Shown in pieces: positions 10,473 through 19,116 of a stretch of DNA of 64,000 nt. The stretch comes from Candidatus Gastranaerophilales bacterium (GTDB lineage Bacteria > Cyanobacteriota > Vampirovibrionia > Gastranaerophilales > Gastranaerophilaceae), in NCBI GenBank assembly GCA_944327225.1, contig CALVGZ010000003.1, positions 1 through 64,000 of the forward strand, read 5' to 3'. The notes under the pieces are model-generated. The model made no database searches. It was not told where the DNA came from and saw only the letters and a list, made by a program, of their open reading frames with translations. The number at the start of each line of letters is the position of its first letter. Positions within the stretch are counted from its first letter, which is position 1. Both the position numbers and the translations under genes were made by a program.

Positions 10473-10856
10473 TTACATTTCAACTATTGAAATGCTTGTT
10501 ACTCCGGCCGTTCTGGCATCATCCATTAATTTTACAACACTTTGATGACTTGAATTTCCTGCAGCTTGTATCAAAATTCCATCCGTATTTACTTTTGATT
10601 GTTCTTTTAAAACACTAACCAAGTCGGATTCATTTACAGGTTGATTATTAACAATATAATTATTATCTTCGGTTACCTGAACGGTTAAAATTTTTGTATC
10701 TTTATTTTGCTGATTTTCTTCAACATACTCCGGCACAGCAAGAGATAAACCTTGTTGATCCAATATCGGAGCTATAACCATCATTAAAATCAACAACACA
10801 AGAAAAATATCAGTCAAAGGTGTAATATTTATTTCATTAAAAGTTTGTCTTTTCAT
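10473..10856 (-). CDS. exbD: ExbD/TolR-family biopolymer transport protein (second copy)
   Basis: This 127-residue protein has a short cytoplasmic end, one membrane helix with the essential aspartate (D16 in ITPLTDIFLVLLIL) and a periplasmic domain, as in ExbD and TolR. It would form the proton channel with the ExbB upstream and energise TonB. Its start overlaps the stop of the first exbD by one base, so translation is probably coupled. Outside the N-terminal 25 residues it differs greatly from the first copy, suggesting a distinct partner or a mixed dimer. Confidence 0.88.
   Translation of the reverse strand: MKRQTFNEINITPLTDIFLVLLILMMVIAPILDQQGLSLAVPEYVEENQQNKDTKILTVQVTEDNNYIVNNQPVNESDLVSVLKEQSKVNTDGILIQAAGNSSHQSVVKLMDDARTAGVTSISIVEM
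10794..10846. repeat. 53-bp perfect direct repeat, copy in second exbD
   Basis: These 53 bases are identical to 11225-11277 and encode the EINITPLTDIFLVL membrane segment of the ExbD protein. The genes are otherwise strongly diverged, including at synonymous positions, so the identity looks like gene conversion or unusually strict constraint. Confidence 0.9.
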
Positions 10857-11314
10857 TAGCCTTTTTCCTCATTTTTTTCAAGTTCTTTTTGTTGCCTACT
10901 GCCCAATGGTTCGCCTGCAACTATCATTTTTTCAAATCCCGCATCTTGTGCTGCTTTCATAACTTTCATTATCTCTGAACTTTTGGTTTCTTTATCCGCT
11001 CTTACAACTACTTCTTTTTTTTCCAAATTGGCAACTAACGAATTCAATGATTCATACAAATTTTCAGGGGCAACCTTTGTTTCATTCACATAAAAGCTTC
11101 CGTCTTTCGTGATGGATACGGTTGCATTTTTGGTTTCAATAGCAAGCCCGGAATTAATTTCCGGCATTTTAATATTATTATCCATTGACTGAAAGCTGGG
11201 AGCTATTACCATCATAATAATAAGCAACACAAGAAAAATATCAGTCAAAGGTGTAATATTTATTTCATTAAAAGTTTTTTTTCTGCCATCTTCTTGTTGT
11301 ATATTTACATTCAT
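10856..11314 (-). CDS. exbD: ExbD/TolR-family biopolymer transport protein (first copy)
   Basis: This 152-residue protein has the ExbD layout: cytoplasmic end, membrane helix with aspartate D25 (the same residue number as in E. coli ExbD) and a periplasmic domain ending in a K/E-rich tail. It starts 14 bases after the exbB stop and overlaps the second exbD by one base. ExbD dimers sit inside an ExbB pentamer and couple proton flow to TonB movement. Two unlike ExbD proteins in a row suggest a heterodimer or two alternative complexes. Confidence 0.9.
   Translation of the reverse strand: MNVNIQQEDGRKKTFNEINITPLTDIFLVLLIIMMVIAPSFQSMDNNIKMPEINSGLAIETKNATVSITKDGSFYVNETKVAPENLYESLNSLVANLEKKEVVVRADKETKSSEIMKVMKAAQDAGFEKMIVAGEPLGSRQQKELEKNEEKG
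11225..11277. repeat. 53-bp perfect direct repeat, copy in first exbD
   Basis: The partner of 10794-10846, in the same orientation and 431 bases away. Recombination between the two would fuse the genes in frame into a single exbD. Confidence 0.9.
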
Positions 11315-11328
11315 TTTATTTACCTGTT

Positions 11329-11976
11329 TTATAAAGCAATGGAGCTGTTATTGTCAACATTCACTTCTTCGTCGGAATCAATAAAACTTAAAAATACAAG
11401 TTTTATCAATTTAAAATCGGATTCAAAGCGTGCAACAACAGTTTGAAAATAATTAAACAAAACTACTGCAACAATAGCTACACCCAAACCTAAAGCTGTC
11501 GCAATTAAAGCAGATGCAATACCGGTTGCAACAGCAGCGGATTGATTGCCTTGAGTTGCCAAATCTTGGAATGTATATAAAATTCTAACTACAGTACCAA
11601 ACAAACCAAGAAAGGGAGCAACACCGCCAATTGTACCAAGTATTGTCAAATGACGCTCCAATTTTCTGACTGCTAATGAAGATGAAATATCATAAGCTCT
11701 TGAAAAACCGGCTTTTTGTTCGGTATAAATTCTTAAAGCCTCGTCCACCATCTCCGAAATTATTCCGCCAAGTTGAACAGAAATTCTTTGTGCAGCACCA
11801 ATATTATTTTTAACCAATGCTTTTTGCAAACTGGGAATAAATTCAGATATATTTCTTTCATTTTTTCTATAATAGTTAATTCTATTTATAGCCACATAAA
11901 CAACTAAAATCGAACAGATAAATATTGGAGTTAAAACCATCCAATCTTGTGCAATTGCTGCTAACATTAAATCCAT
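11329..11976 (-). CDS. exbB: ExbB/TolQ/MotA-family proton channel protein
   Basis: The 215-residue protein has three predicted membrane helices (about residues 13-33, 115-135 and 146-176). The TIGGVAPFLGLFGTV segment and the ALIATALGLGVAIVAVV helix are the MotA/TolQ/ExbB family hallmarks. It would be the pentameric inner-membrane channel that, with ExbD, turns the proton gradient into force on TonB. It stands between tonB (24 bases upstream) and the two exbD genes (14 bases downstream), so the set is almost certainly one operon. TolQ cannot be excluded by sequence, but the TonB-like partner favours ExbB. Confidence 0.92.
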   Translation of the reverse strand: MDLMLAAIAQDWMVLTPIFICSILVVYVAINRINYYRKNERNISEFIPSLQKALVKNNIGAAQRISVQLGGIISEMVDEALRIYTEQKAGFSRAYDISSSLAVRKLERHLTILGTIGGVAPFLGLFGTVVRILYTFQDLATQGNQSAAVATGIASALIATALGLGVAIVAVVLFNYFQTVVARFESDFKLIKLVFLSFIDSDEEVNVDNNSSIAL

Positions 11977-12000
11977 TTTTTTATCCTCATTTCTCTATTT

Positions 12001-13215
12001 TTATCTCATTACACTATTTAATACATTATAATCAAACGTGAACTCTATCGGAACAGACTGACCCTTAAACTCAGGGGGCAGTGGCCTAAAAGGAGCAGTT
12101 AATTCAATGGCACTCATAGCTGCCCTATCAGCCAAAGGTACGCCTGAAGATTTAGTAACTCTATGAGACAACAACCTTCCGTCCCTTCCGATTGTAAAGG
12201 TTATTACAACTCGTTTAGAACTATCGCCCTTTGGAGGAGACCAATTCCTTTTAATTCTTTGTTCCAAATCACGCATATAAGGACCCCAATTCGGTTGACG
12301 AATAGCATCAATTCCAGGAGTACCGTTTGGATTACCCGGACTCGGATTCCCGCCGGAACCATAACCGCCGGATGAACCCCTTGAAGCGTATCTGCTACCG
12401 GAAGAACCTGAAGATGAACCACCCCTCGAAGCCGACGAACCTGCAGAACTAAACTTGGGAGCAGGAGAAGTAGAAGCACCGCCGGATTTTGAACCCCCAG
12501 AAGTGCCGGACGTAGCGGGCGGTCTGTATGTAGAACCAACAGGAGCCTTGCTTGGAGCAACAGGAACGTTAAAAGGACTCTTAGGTGCAGTTGCGATTCT
12601 TGGAGCAGAGGGTGCTTTGGGTGCGACCGAAGGTCTGACCTGTGGTTTAGTGGCTGTTGGAGCCTTAATGGGAGTTGGCTTTGCAACAGGTTTTTGTGCT
12701 ACAACAGGCTGTTGCACCACTTTTTGCACAGGCTTGCTGACTTGCTTTTGAACCACCTTTTGCACCTGTTTTTGTACTGGTTTTTGAGGAACTTTTGCAA
12801 CTTTTTGCTGTTGTTTTTGAGCAACCTTAGGTTTAGACGGGGCAGATTTAGCAGGACTTGGTTCCGATACAGAACGCTTTGGATCATGCTTACCACCTGC
12901 ACGTGAATCCCTGTCTGATCTTATTTTAGTATTTTTATTTATAGGGGGTTTAGACTCATTTTGAACCAATTTGAATTCAACATCTCTTACAGGCAACTCG
13001 GGTTTTGGCAAATGTGGAAAAACCAACCCCATAATTGCACTTATAACAACAGAAAAACAAATAAGAAAAACGTGAACACAAATAGATAATCCGATACCTT
13101 TATATGGCCCGATATCATCTGTTGTATTAAAAAAGTTAGGCAATTTCTTTTTTGCCGTTACTTGCTCATCTATTATTGAACTTTGTAAATCAAATCTATT
13201 TCTAATTTGTGCCAT
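12001..13215 (-). CDS. tonB: TonB-family energy transducer with long low-complexity linker
   Basis: About 40 cytoplasmic residues precede one membrane helix (about 41-66). Then comes a K/Q/P/V-rich stretch (about 85-225), a G/S-rich stretch (about 226-300) and a C-terminal TonB domain (about 315-404) with PYMRDLEQRIKRNW, VVITFTIGRDGRL and SSGVPLADRAAMSAI. It would span the periplasm and transmit force from ExbB/ExbD to outer-membrane partners. At 404 residues it is longer than E. coli TonB (239), mostly in the linker. No TonB-dependent receptor lies in the window, so its target is unknown; the AsmA-like gene in the same series is one candidate. TolA-like function is the main alternative. Confidence 0.88.
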   Translation of the reverse strand: MAQIRNRFDLQSSIIDEQVTAKKKLPNFFNTTDDIGPYKGIGLSICVHVFLICFSVVISAIMGLVFPHLPKPELPVRDVEFKLVQNESKPPINKNTKIRSDRDSRAGGKHDPKRSVSEPSPAKSAPSKPKVAQKQQQKVAKVPQKPVQKQVQKVVQKQVSKPVQKVVQQPVVAQKPVAKPTPIKAPTATKPQVRPSVAPKAPSAPRIATAPKSPFNVPVAPSKAPVGSTYRPPATSGTSGGSKSGGASTSPAPKFSSAGSSASRGGSSSGSSGSRYASRGSSGGYGSGGNPSPGNPNGTPGIDAIRQPNWGPYMRDLEQRIKRNWSPPKGDSSKRVVITFTIGRDGRLLSHRVTKSSGVPLADRAAMSAIELTAPFRPLPPEFKGQSVPIEFTFDYNVLNSVMR

Positions 13216-13285
13216 AATTAATTTTGTTTCCAGAGTAATTATTATTTACTTAATAATATTTATGAATTACCCGAAAGTATATACT

Positions 13286-13978
13286 TTATTGTGCAGTAAT
13301 TGTGATTGGCTGGTCAAAAAGTATATTTATTTGACTATTTGCAGGTATAACGATATTTTCACCTTTATCAACCGTTCTTTTTATAAGACCTAAGCCCGCT
13401 CCGACAGCAGTTCCATATACTGCACCGCGTCCGACAGATCCACCCGATAATGCTCCCATTGCAGTACCCAATACCGCACCTGAACCTGCTCCTATAGCCG
13501 TATCTTTTGCGTATTCCTTAGCACTATCAACTGTACTGCCGCCTTTCAATGTACCTGACGAATCAGTTGTAGCAATAACCGCACTAATTGGGATTATATT
13601 ATTATAGGGGGTTCTGATTGCGGTAAACCTTATTTGCATTTTTGCATTTCTATTTCCAAATGTAGCCTTTTTATTTTCCACCACTGTTCCCATAATTGTA
13701 CTGCCGGATGCGGCAATAGTTTGTCCGTTATATATAAAATCTTCGGTTAAAACAGCATTAACCGTCTGTCCCACAACAGCACTTAAAGAATTTATTTCTT
13801 GAGATAAAACTGCACTACAAGTAACTCCTGCAGGAACATAAAGGGCATAACCTTGCAAATTGGAATTATTCTGCTGAGCAGGGGCAGAATAATTAAAATT
13901 CTGACCAGCAAAACAACTTGTACCCAAAAGCATACAAGAAACCAAAAAAACTTCAAATAATATATTCTTTTTTATCAT
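13286..13978 (-). CDS. Exported protein with glycine-zipper segment
   Basis: A signal peptide (cleavage likely after SCFA) is followed by an N/Q-rich stretch and a beta-rich domain with the pattern of a pilus- or VirB10-like barrel (VPAGVTCSAVLSQEINS, GQTIAASGSTIMG). Around residues 160-205 there is a glycine-zipper-type helical pair (GAGSGAVLGTAMGALSGG), then a final beta strand ending in PITITAQ. GGAGAGG ribosome binding signals precede the ATG. It lies 70 bases upstream of tonB in the same direction. The cell location is presumably periplasm or outer membrane. The function is not known. Confidence 0.6.
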   Translation of the reverse strand: MIKKNILFEVFLVSCMLLGTSCFAGQNFNYSAPAQQNNSNLQGYALYVPAGVTCSAVLSQEINSLSAVVGQTVNAVLTEDFIYNGQTIAASGSTIMGTVVENKKATFGNRNAKMQIRFTAIRTPYNNIIPISAVIATTDSSGTLKGGSTVDSAKEYAKDTAIGAGSGAVLGTAMGALSGGSVGRGAVYGTAVGAGLGLIKRTVDKGENIVIPANSQINILFDQPITITAQ

Positions 13979-14042
13979 AAATTCCTCTCCAAAAATATTT
14001 CAAAAATATTTTATCATACTTGAAACAAATTTTACAAATTTA

Positions 14043-14582
14043 TTAAAAATAATAATCCTCACCAATCTCAATCAACAAGTTATCTCTCGGCCCAAAATAA
14101 ACATGCTGACCAAATTCATATTCTCCGCTTGGAACATACTGCAAAGAACCGCCCCAATGGTTTCCGTAGACTTTTCTCGGATGGATGGTAGTGTTATAAG
14201 AAGCAGGATTAGTTAAAGTTCCACCGAACACATCCGAACCCGAAAACAGAACTTTTCCTTTAATATCCCTTTTTTCACCATTAAGTTTAATTATTGTATC
14301 AATATCTATTTTTATAGCAGCATTTACACCTTGTACGGGAAGTTTGAGCATACTTACATACCCTTCAAAAATATCCCCCTTCTCAACTGCCTTTTTTTCT
14401 AATACCCATACATCAGAAGGTACAATAAAATATACTCTGGAGCCTTCTTCAAGACCTTGGGTTGAATATATTTTTTTTACATATACTTTAACAAGAGAAC
14501 CCTTAGGCAAATAAGGTTCAAAAGCAAAAACACAATTTGGCAAAACCAATGTTAAAAATATTAATAATATTTTTTTTAGCAT
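14043..14582 (-). CDS. Exported hypothetical protein, beta-rich
   Basis: A signal peptide (cleavage likely after VFA) precedes about 158 mature residues of mostly beta character with two short repeats of a barrel-like pattern (PKGSLVKVYVKKI, KKAVEKGDIFEGYV). It resembles the first domain of the neighbour at 13286 in style (an initial PxG-S/V-T/K strand, then a -GD/-GQ strand), so both may belong to one family of periplasmic beta proteins. I do not recognise a named family. TAATAT lies six bases before the ATG and there is no Shine-Dalgarno site. Confidence 0.55.
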   Translation of the reverse strand: MLKKILLIFLTLVLPNCVFAFEPYLPKGSLVKVYVKKIYSTQGLEEGSRVYFIVPSDVWVLEKKAVEKGDIFEGYVSMLKLPVQGVNAAIKIDIDTIIKLNGEKRDIKGKVLFSGSDVFGGTLTNPASYNTTIHPRKVYGNHWGGSLQYVPSGEYEFGQHVYFGPRDNLLIEIGEDYYF

Positions 14583-14588
14583 AATTCA

Positions 14589-14594
14589 ATATTA
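14589..14594 (-). promoter_or_regulatory. -10 box six bases before the start codon at 14582
   Basis: The minus strand reads TAATAT, six bases, ATG, with no ribosome binding site. It is one of about ten such arrangements in the window. Confidence 0.35.
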
Positions 14595-14644
14595 ATAGAT
14601 TTTTTCATAATTTCAAGATTTTAATAATATATTTTTAGCCAATT

Positions 14645-17600
14645 ATGTTAAAAAAAACTATAATGAATAATATGTCAGAAGAAAAAATATCAAAGAACAA
14701 CATAATACCAATACTTAAAAAAATTCTTGCAATAACGTCAGTATTTTTCATAATTCTACTTATTGCAGTCATAGTTATAAAAAGTATATTTTCATACTCG
14801 CTTATTGAAAAAAATCTAAGTGATTATTTAGGCTTAAAAATAGAATTAATAGACCCAAAAACTACATTTGATATAAAATTCAATATAAATACAAAAGCAA
14901 AACTTATAAACATATATGACAAAAATAAAAAAATAAAGTTTATAACCGTAGAAAATCCGAATATAACATTCAAACCAATAGGTTTTATATTCAACAAAAT
15001 TAATTTCAAAAAATTAAATGCAAAAAATATAGAATTAAATATTAAAAGAAATTCAAAAGGGGAAATTGACTTAATTGAATATTCAAATCTAAAAAATTTA
15101 AAAATTTATAAAAAACAAAAATTTAAATTAACCAAGTTAAATGCTCAAATAAATAACCTTAAAATTAACTTTAAAGACGAATATAAAATCAAAAGCGAAA
15201 TTACTTTTAATCTGAATAACACCGATATAAATATCTCCAAAAAAAATAAATACCTAAATATATATCAAACCGGTACAATAGATACCTATACAAATTCAAA
15301 AAGACAAACTGCTAATCTTTATTTTTCCGCAAAATCAAAATACCCTCTAAACAATTTCAACACATCAGATCTATCACTGAACATAAATGTTAAAAATATA
15401 AACCACTATATATTTAACGACATCATAAAAAAATACATTTCAAAAGACATAATAGCTTTTGAAGGCATATCCGACATTGCTATCAGAACGGATGAAGAAA
15501 ATTCAATCCAAAAATTAACTGCAACAATAAACAATCCAACACTAAAATTGTCTGATAATAAAATAATATCACCCTTTAAGAAAGGAATAACAATAAGCTC
15601 CGATTTTATTCCGAAAAAAGACGAAATAAGCATATCTGATTTAAAAATAAATTCAAACAAACTTTCAATTTCATCAAATGGAATAATCACAAAGCCTTTT
15701 AATAAAAACAGAAATTTTGATTTCAAAATAAATATTTCAAATACTGAATTAAATAAATTATTGTATTTTATTCCAGATAATTTAATATACTATCGGCCAA
15801 AAGGCATTCCTACTCTCAAAAAATCAAATTTTCACGGCATAGCAAACGGAAACATAAATCTAAAACTTTTTCCTCTTGATATAACAGGTAATTTAAAAAT
15901 TTCAAATGTACACATTCCAAATTATCCAAAATCATATACAGAAAATGATGTCAATTTATTTTTCATGAAAGACAAAATGCGAGTTTATACAAAAGTGTAT
16001 ACTCCCGAAAATGAATACGTAGTAATAGACGGCATATCAAACCTTGATGATTCTTTATACGGAAAATATAATGTAAAATCTACATCTAAAATTGATTTGG
16101 CCTATGCAAAATTATACCTTGTTCCAATACAACAAATAATTGGATTTAACATAGGCCCTGTGCCAATTATGGATATATCAGGCTACGGAAATATAGACAT
16201 CAAAACTCAAGGAACAATAAAAGACGCTCAAATTTTTGGTGAATTTCAAGCATATAATGCAAGTGCAAAAATTGAAGGATTAGAAGCAAAATTAACTAAC
16301 GGAGATTGTAAATTAATTTTTGATAACAGGAATTTAATCTTTAAAAAAATTCACGGAAACATGGAAGAAGCAGATTTTACCTTAACAGGAATAGGCGACA
16401 CAAAAGGGAATATTGATTTAAAAGCAGAAATTAAAAATGCAAGAACTCACAATATTTTAAAAATATTTAACAACAGCATAATAACAAAACCATACACAAA
16501 AATTACAAAAAATATTGCTGCTTCGTCTGGGCAAATAAATGCATTGATAAATCTTGACGGAACTATTGATAATTGGGAAGACAAAAATTTCCTATCCAAA
16601 CTTTTACTTTCAGGCAATATTGATTTTAAAAATAATAAAATTATTTTAAATAATAAAATGTCTGCACAGAAAATAAACGGTACACTCACTTTTGGACAAA
16701 AACAAAAAGGATTATTTGAAGTATACATTAATGATTCGAAAATTAACTTAAACTTTGATATACCCAATTCTTTGGAAAAAATAGCAAAAGGAGATGAATT
16801 TAACTTTGAAAACACAATATATTCAAATAAATTCGCTTTTATGGATTTATTGAAAGAACTTACAAAAAATAATAAATACGCACCTCTTCTATCCAACATA
16901 CAAAAAATTGATTTTTACACCAAATTCAATATAAAAACACAGGGCAAAATATCTTTAGATAACATTAATCTTGAAAAATTAAAAAATTATGGATATATAA
17001 CGGGTCTGAACGACTCAACAAAACCAAATATCAAATTTAATTCCGGAATAATCAGAATTAACGAAAATAAACTTTTGTTCGAAAATTTTGACACTTCCAT
17101 CTTAGATGGAAATATTAAAGCAAAAGGATATATACAGAACTTTCTTTCCAAAAATCCAAATTCAGATGCCGTAATTACGTTAAATAACTTAAATTTAGCA
17201 GGTTTAAATCAAATTTTTACAAAAACAAACATTACAACCGGAAAATTAAAAAGCGGAAAAATTATTTTAAAAAAAGATACCGTTAAACTAAGCTCAATAA
17301 GTGTAGATTATGATAATATGCCATTATTTATAAATGCTTCTTTAAAAGATATGTATAAAACAAAAAATCTTGAAGCCAATTTCTCTACAATTCTAAATGA
17401 ACAATCAACAGATAGCCTAATAAATCCTTATTTGACTTATCCGATTAAAGTCAAAGGCGAAATTCCAACAAAAGGATTTTTCAAAGGAAAAGCGGACAAT
17501 TATTCAATCGACTTAACGGCAACAATACCCAAAAACTCGGATATTTCATTTAGCGGAGCAAACCTTGGAGACATAAACCACAAAAGAGAAATCACAGGAA

Positions 17601-19042
17601 GAATTGATGTAAAAGGAAACAAAGCAAGTATTAATAATTTAAGGCTGATTAACTATATCACAAACCAAAACGGGAAAATAAACCCAATAACAGCTTTAAA
17701 AATAAACGGCCATCTTGTTCAAAACCAAAGTAACTTAAATTATGATAATCTCAGGATAACAACTCTATCACCCATAAATGTCAGAATATTAAATCTTATA
17801 TTCAAAAAATCTCTCCTAAAACGAGGAAATTTTGAATGTGATATAAATTTAAAAGGAAATATAAAATCTCCACAAATAAACGGAAGAATATTTTTGCAAG
17901 ATTTGGATATTCCACTATATGACACTCAAATTAACAATATCAAAGTAAATATTTCAAATAAATACATTGATTCAGAAATTTTGGCAAAAAATAATCAAAG
18001 CGACCTAAAGATGCTTTTGAAGGCACAAAACAAACTAATAGCTCCTTACATAGTTGAAAATATTAACATACAATCCAATAAGCTTAATATTAATGAAATA
18101 TTATCCAGTATAACACACACACAAAATAAGACTGATATAAACAAGAAAAATGAACTTTTAATTAAACCTTCAGAGGTTATTGTCAAAAACGGAACTTTTG
18201 ACTTTAAAGAAGTTTCTTTTGAAAAAATAAAAGCACAAAATCTAAAAGGAAACTTTAATTTTCAAGATGACATATTTAACTTGAACAACTCGACACTTGA
18301 TATTGCAGAAGGTAAATTTACGGCAAACGGAAAATATGCTCTAAAATCAACAAAACTGAATCTTAATGCCAAAATGGAAGATTGTAACTCAAATGTTTTA
18401 ACACAAGAGTTTTTAAATTTATCCGATCAGATTTTTGGTAAAATAAACGGTTCAATTATTCTTTATGGAAAAAATTTAAACACTTCAGAAGCAATTAAGA
18501 ATATAAGCTCGAATGTTGAATTTTCAATCAACAACGGAAAAATGCCAAAATTAGGTTCTCTTGAATATCTTTTAAGAGCAGGCAATTTAATTAAAAACGG
18601 AATTTTAGGTTTATCATTAAATAACTTAATTCAAGTCTTAACTCCTTATAAAACAGGGGAGTTTGAAAAAATTACGGGTACTTTATCAATTGATAAAGGA
18701 GAAATTCAAAATTTAGAAATAATGTCTCAAGGCAAAAATCTTAGCATGTATTTAAACGGCAACTATGACATACTTGAAAATTTTGCCGACATTAAAATAT
18801 ATGGTAAACTATCACAAAATATTTCAAATGCACTCGGAGCAGTTGGAAATGCCTCGCTAAAACAATTTATAGAATCTATTTCACCAAGAAAAAATAAAAA
18901 AGAAATAAACAACGAAACTCAAGAAAACCTTAACAAAATTCCGACAATTGAAGTTGAAAATCCCGAACCAAGGTATTTCAAAGTAAAAGTTCTTGGTGAT
19001 ATAAATAAAGAAAATTATATTAAAAACTTCTCATGGATATAA
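14645..19042 (+). CDS. Giant AsmA/YhdP-like envelope protein, second paralogue
   Basis: The 1465-residue protein has one membrane anchor (about residues 28-50) and then a periplasmic body very rich in N, K and I, made of repeating beta segments. The last ~200 residues carry the AsmA-type block: LEYLLRAGNLIKNGILGLSL, ITGTLSIDKGEIQNLEIMS, LSMYLNGNYDI. This block aligns with the C-terminal block of the 7099-10467 protein. It probably forms a long hydrophobic groove for lipid transport to the outer membrane. The start is uncertain: ATG codons at residues 1, 7 and 10 all lack a clear ribosome binding site, and a TAATAT lies 14 bases before the first. It is divergent from the exported genes at 13-14.6 kb. 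Confidence 0.75.
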   Translation: MLKKTIMNNMSEEKISKNNIIPILKKILAITSVFFIILLIAVIVIKSIFSYSLIEKNLSDYLGLKIELIDPKTTFDIKFNINTKAKLINIYDKNKKIKFITVENPNITFKPIGFIFNKINFKKLNAKNIELNIKRNSKGEIDLIEYSNLKNLKIYKKQKFKLTKLNAQINNLKINFKDEYKIKSEITFNLNNTDINISKKNKYLNIYQTGTIDTYTNSKRQTANLYFSAKSKYPLNNFNTSDLSLNINVKNINHYIFNDIIKKYISKDIIAFEGISDIAIRTDEENSIQKLTATINNPTLKLSDNKIISPFKKGITISSDFIPKKDEISISDLKINSNKLSISSNGIITKPFNKNRNFDFKINISNTELNKLLYFIPDNLIYYRPKGIPTLKKSNFHGIANGNINLKLFPLDITGNLKISNVHIPNYPKSYTENDVNLFFMKDKMRVYTKVYTPENEYVVIDGISNLDDSLYGKYNVKSTSKIDLAYAKLYLVPIQQIIGFNIGPVPIMDISGYGNIDIKTQGTIKDAQIFGEFQAYNASAKIEGLEAKLTNGDCKLIFDNRNLIFKKIHGNMEEADFTLTGIGDTKGNIDLKAEIKNARTHNILKIFNNSIITKPYTKITKNIAASSGQINALINLDGTIDNWEDKNFLSKLLLSGNIDFKNNKIILNNKMSAQKINGTLTFGQKQKGLFEVYINDSKINLNFDIPNSLEKIAKGDEFNFENTIYSNKFAFMDLLKELTKNNKYAPLLSNIQKIDFYTKFNIKTQGKISLDNINLEKLKNYGYITGLNDSTKPNIKFNSGIIRINENKLLFENFDTSILDGNIKAKGYIQNFLSKNPNSDAVITLNNLNLAGLNQIFTKTNITTGKLKSGKIILKKDTVKLSSISVDYDNMPLFINASLKDMYKTKNLEANFSTILNEQSTDSLINPYLTYPIKVKGEIPTKGFFKGKADNYSIDLTATIPKNSDISFSGANLGDINHKREITGRIDVKGNKASINNLRLINYITNQNGKINPITALKINGHLVQNQSNLNYDNLRITTLSPINVRILNLIFKKSLLKRGNFECDINLKGNIKSPQINGRIFLQDLDIPLYDTQINNIKVNISNKYIDSEILAKNNQSDLKMLLKAQNKLIAPYIVENINIQSNKLNINEILSSITHTQNKTDINKKNELLIKPSEVIVKNGTFDFKEVSFEKIKAQNLKGNFNFQDDIFNLNNSTLDIAEGKFTANGKYALKSTKLNLNAKMEDCNSNVLTQEFLNLSDQIFGKINGSIILYGKNLNTSEAIKNISSNVEFSINNGKMPKLGSLEYLLRAGNLIKNGILGLSLNNLIQVLTPYKTGEFEKITGTLSIDKGEIQNLEIMSQGKNLSMYLNGNYDILENFADIKIYGKLSQNISNALGAVGNASLKQFIESISPRKNKKEINNETQENLNKIPTIEVENPEPRYFKVKVLGDINKENYIKNFSWI

Positions 19043-19067
19043 ACAAATATAAAAACAATTAACTAAA

Positions 19068-19093
19068 AAGCCGAAAATAAAAATTTTCGGCTT
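19068..19093. terminator. Bidirectional terminator between AsmA-like gene and gapA
   Basis: AAGCCGAAAAT (19068-19078) and ATTTTCGGCTT (19083-19093) form an 11-bp perfect stem with a four-base loop, with A/T runs on both sides. It separates two convergent genes. Confidence 0.85.
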
Positions 19094-19116
19094 AATTATT
19101 AAAAACTGCTTTTAAA

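Noticed and set aside
12204-12906. Open frames opposite or alongside the tonB linker (12204-12686, 12455-12751, 12694-12906)
   Set aside because: They lie over the P/K/Q- and G/S-rich part of tonB, have low-complexity L/Q- or G/A-rich translations and no ribosome binding sites; they are shadows of the biased codons.
14824-17925. Minus-strand open frames inside the second AsmA-like gene
   Set aside because: The strong A-bias of the long N/K-rich gene leaves the opposite strand open. The products are F/L/I-rich without motifs.
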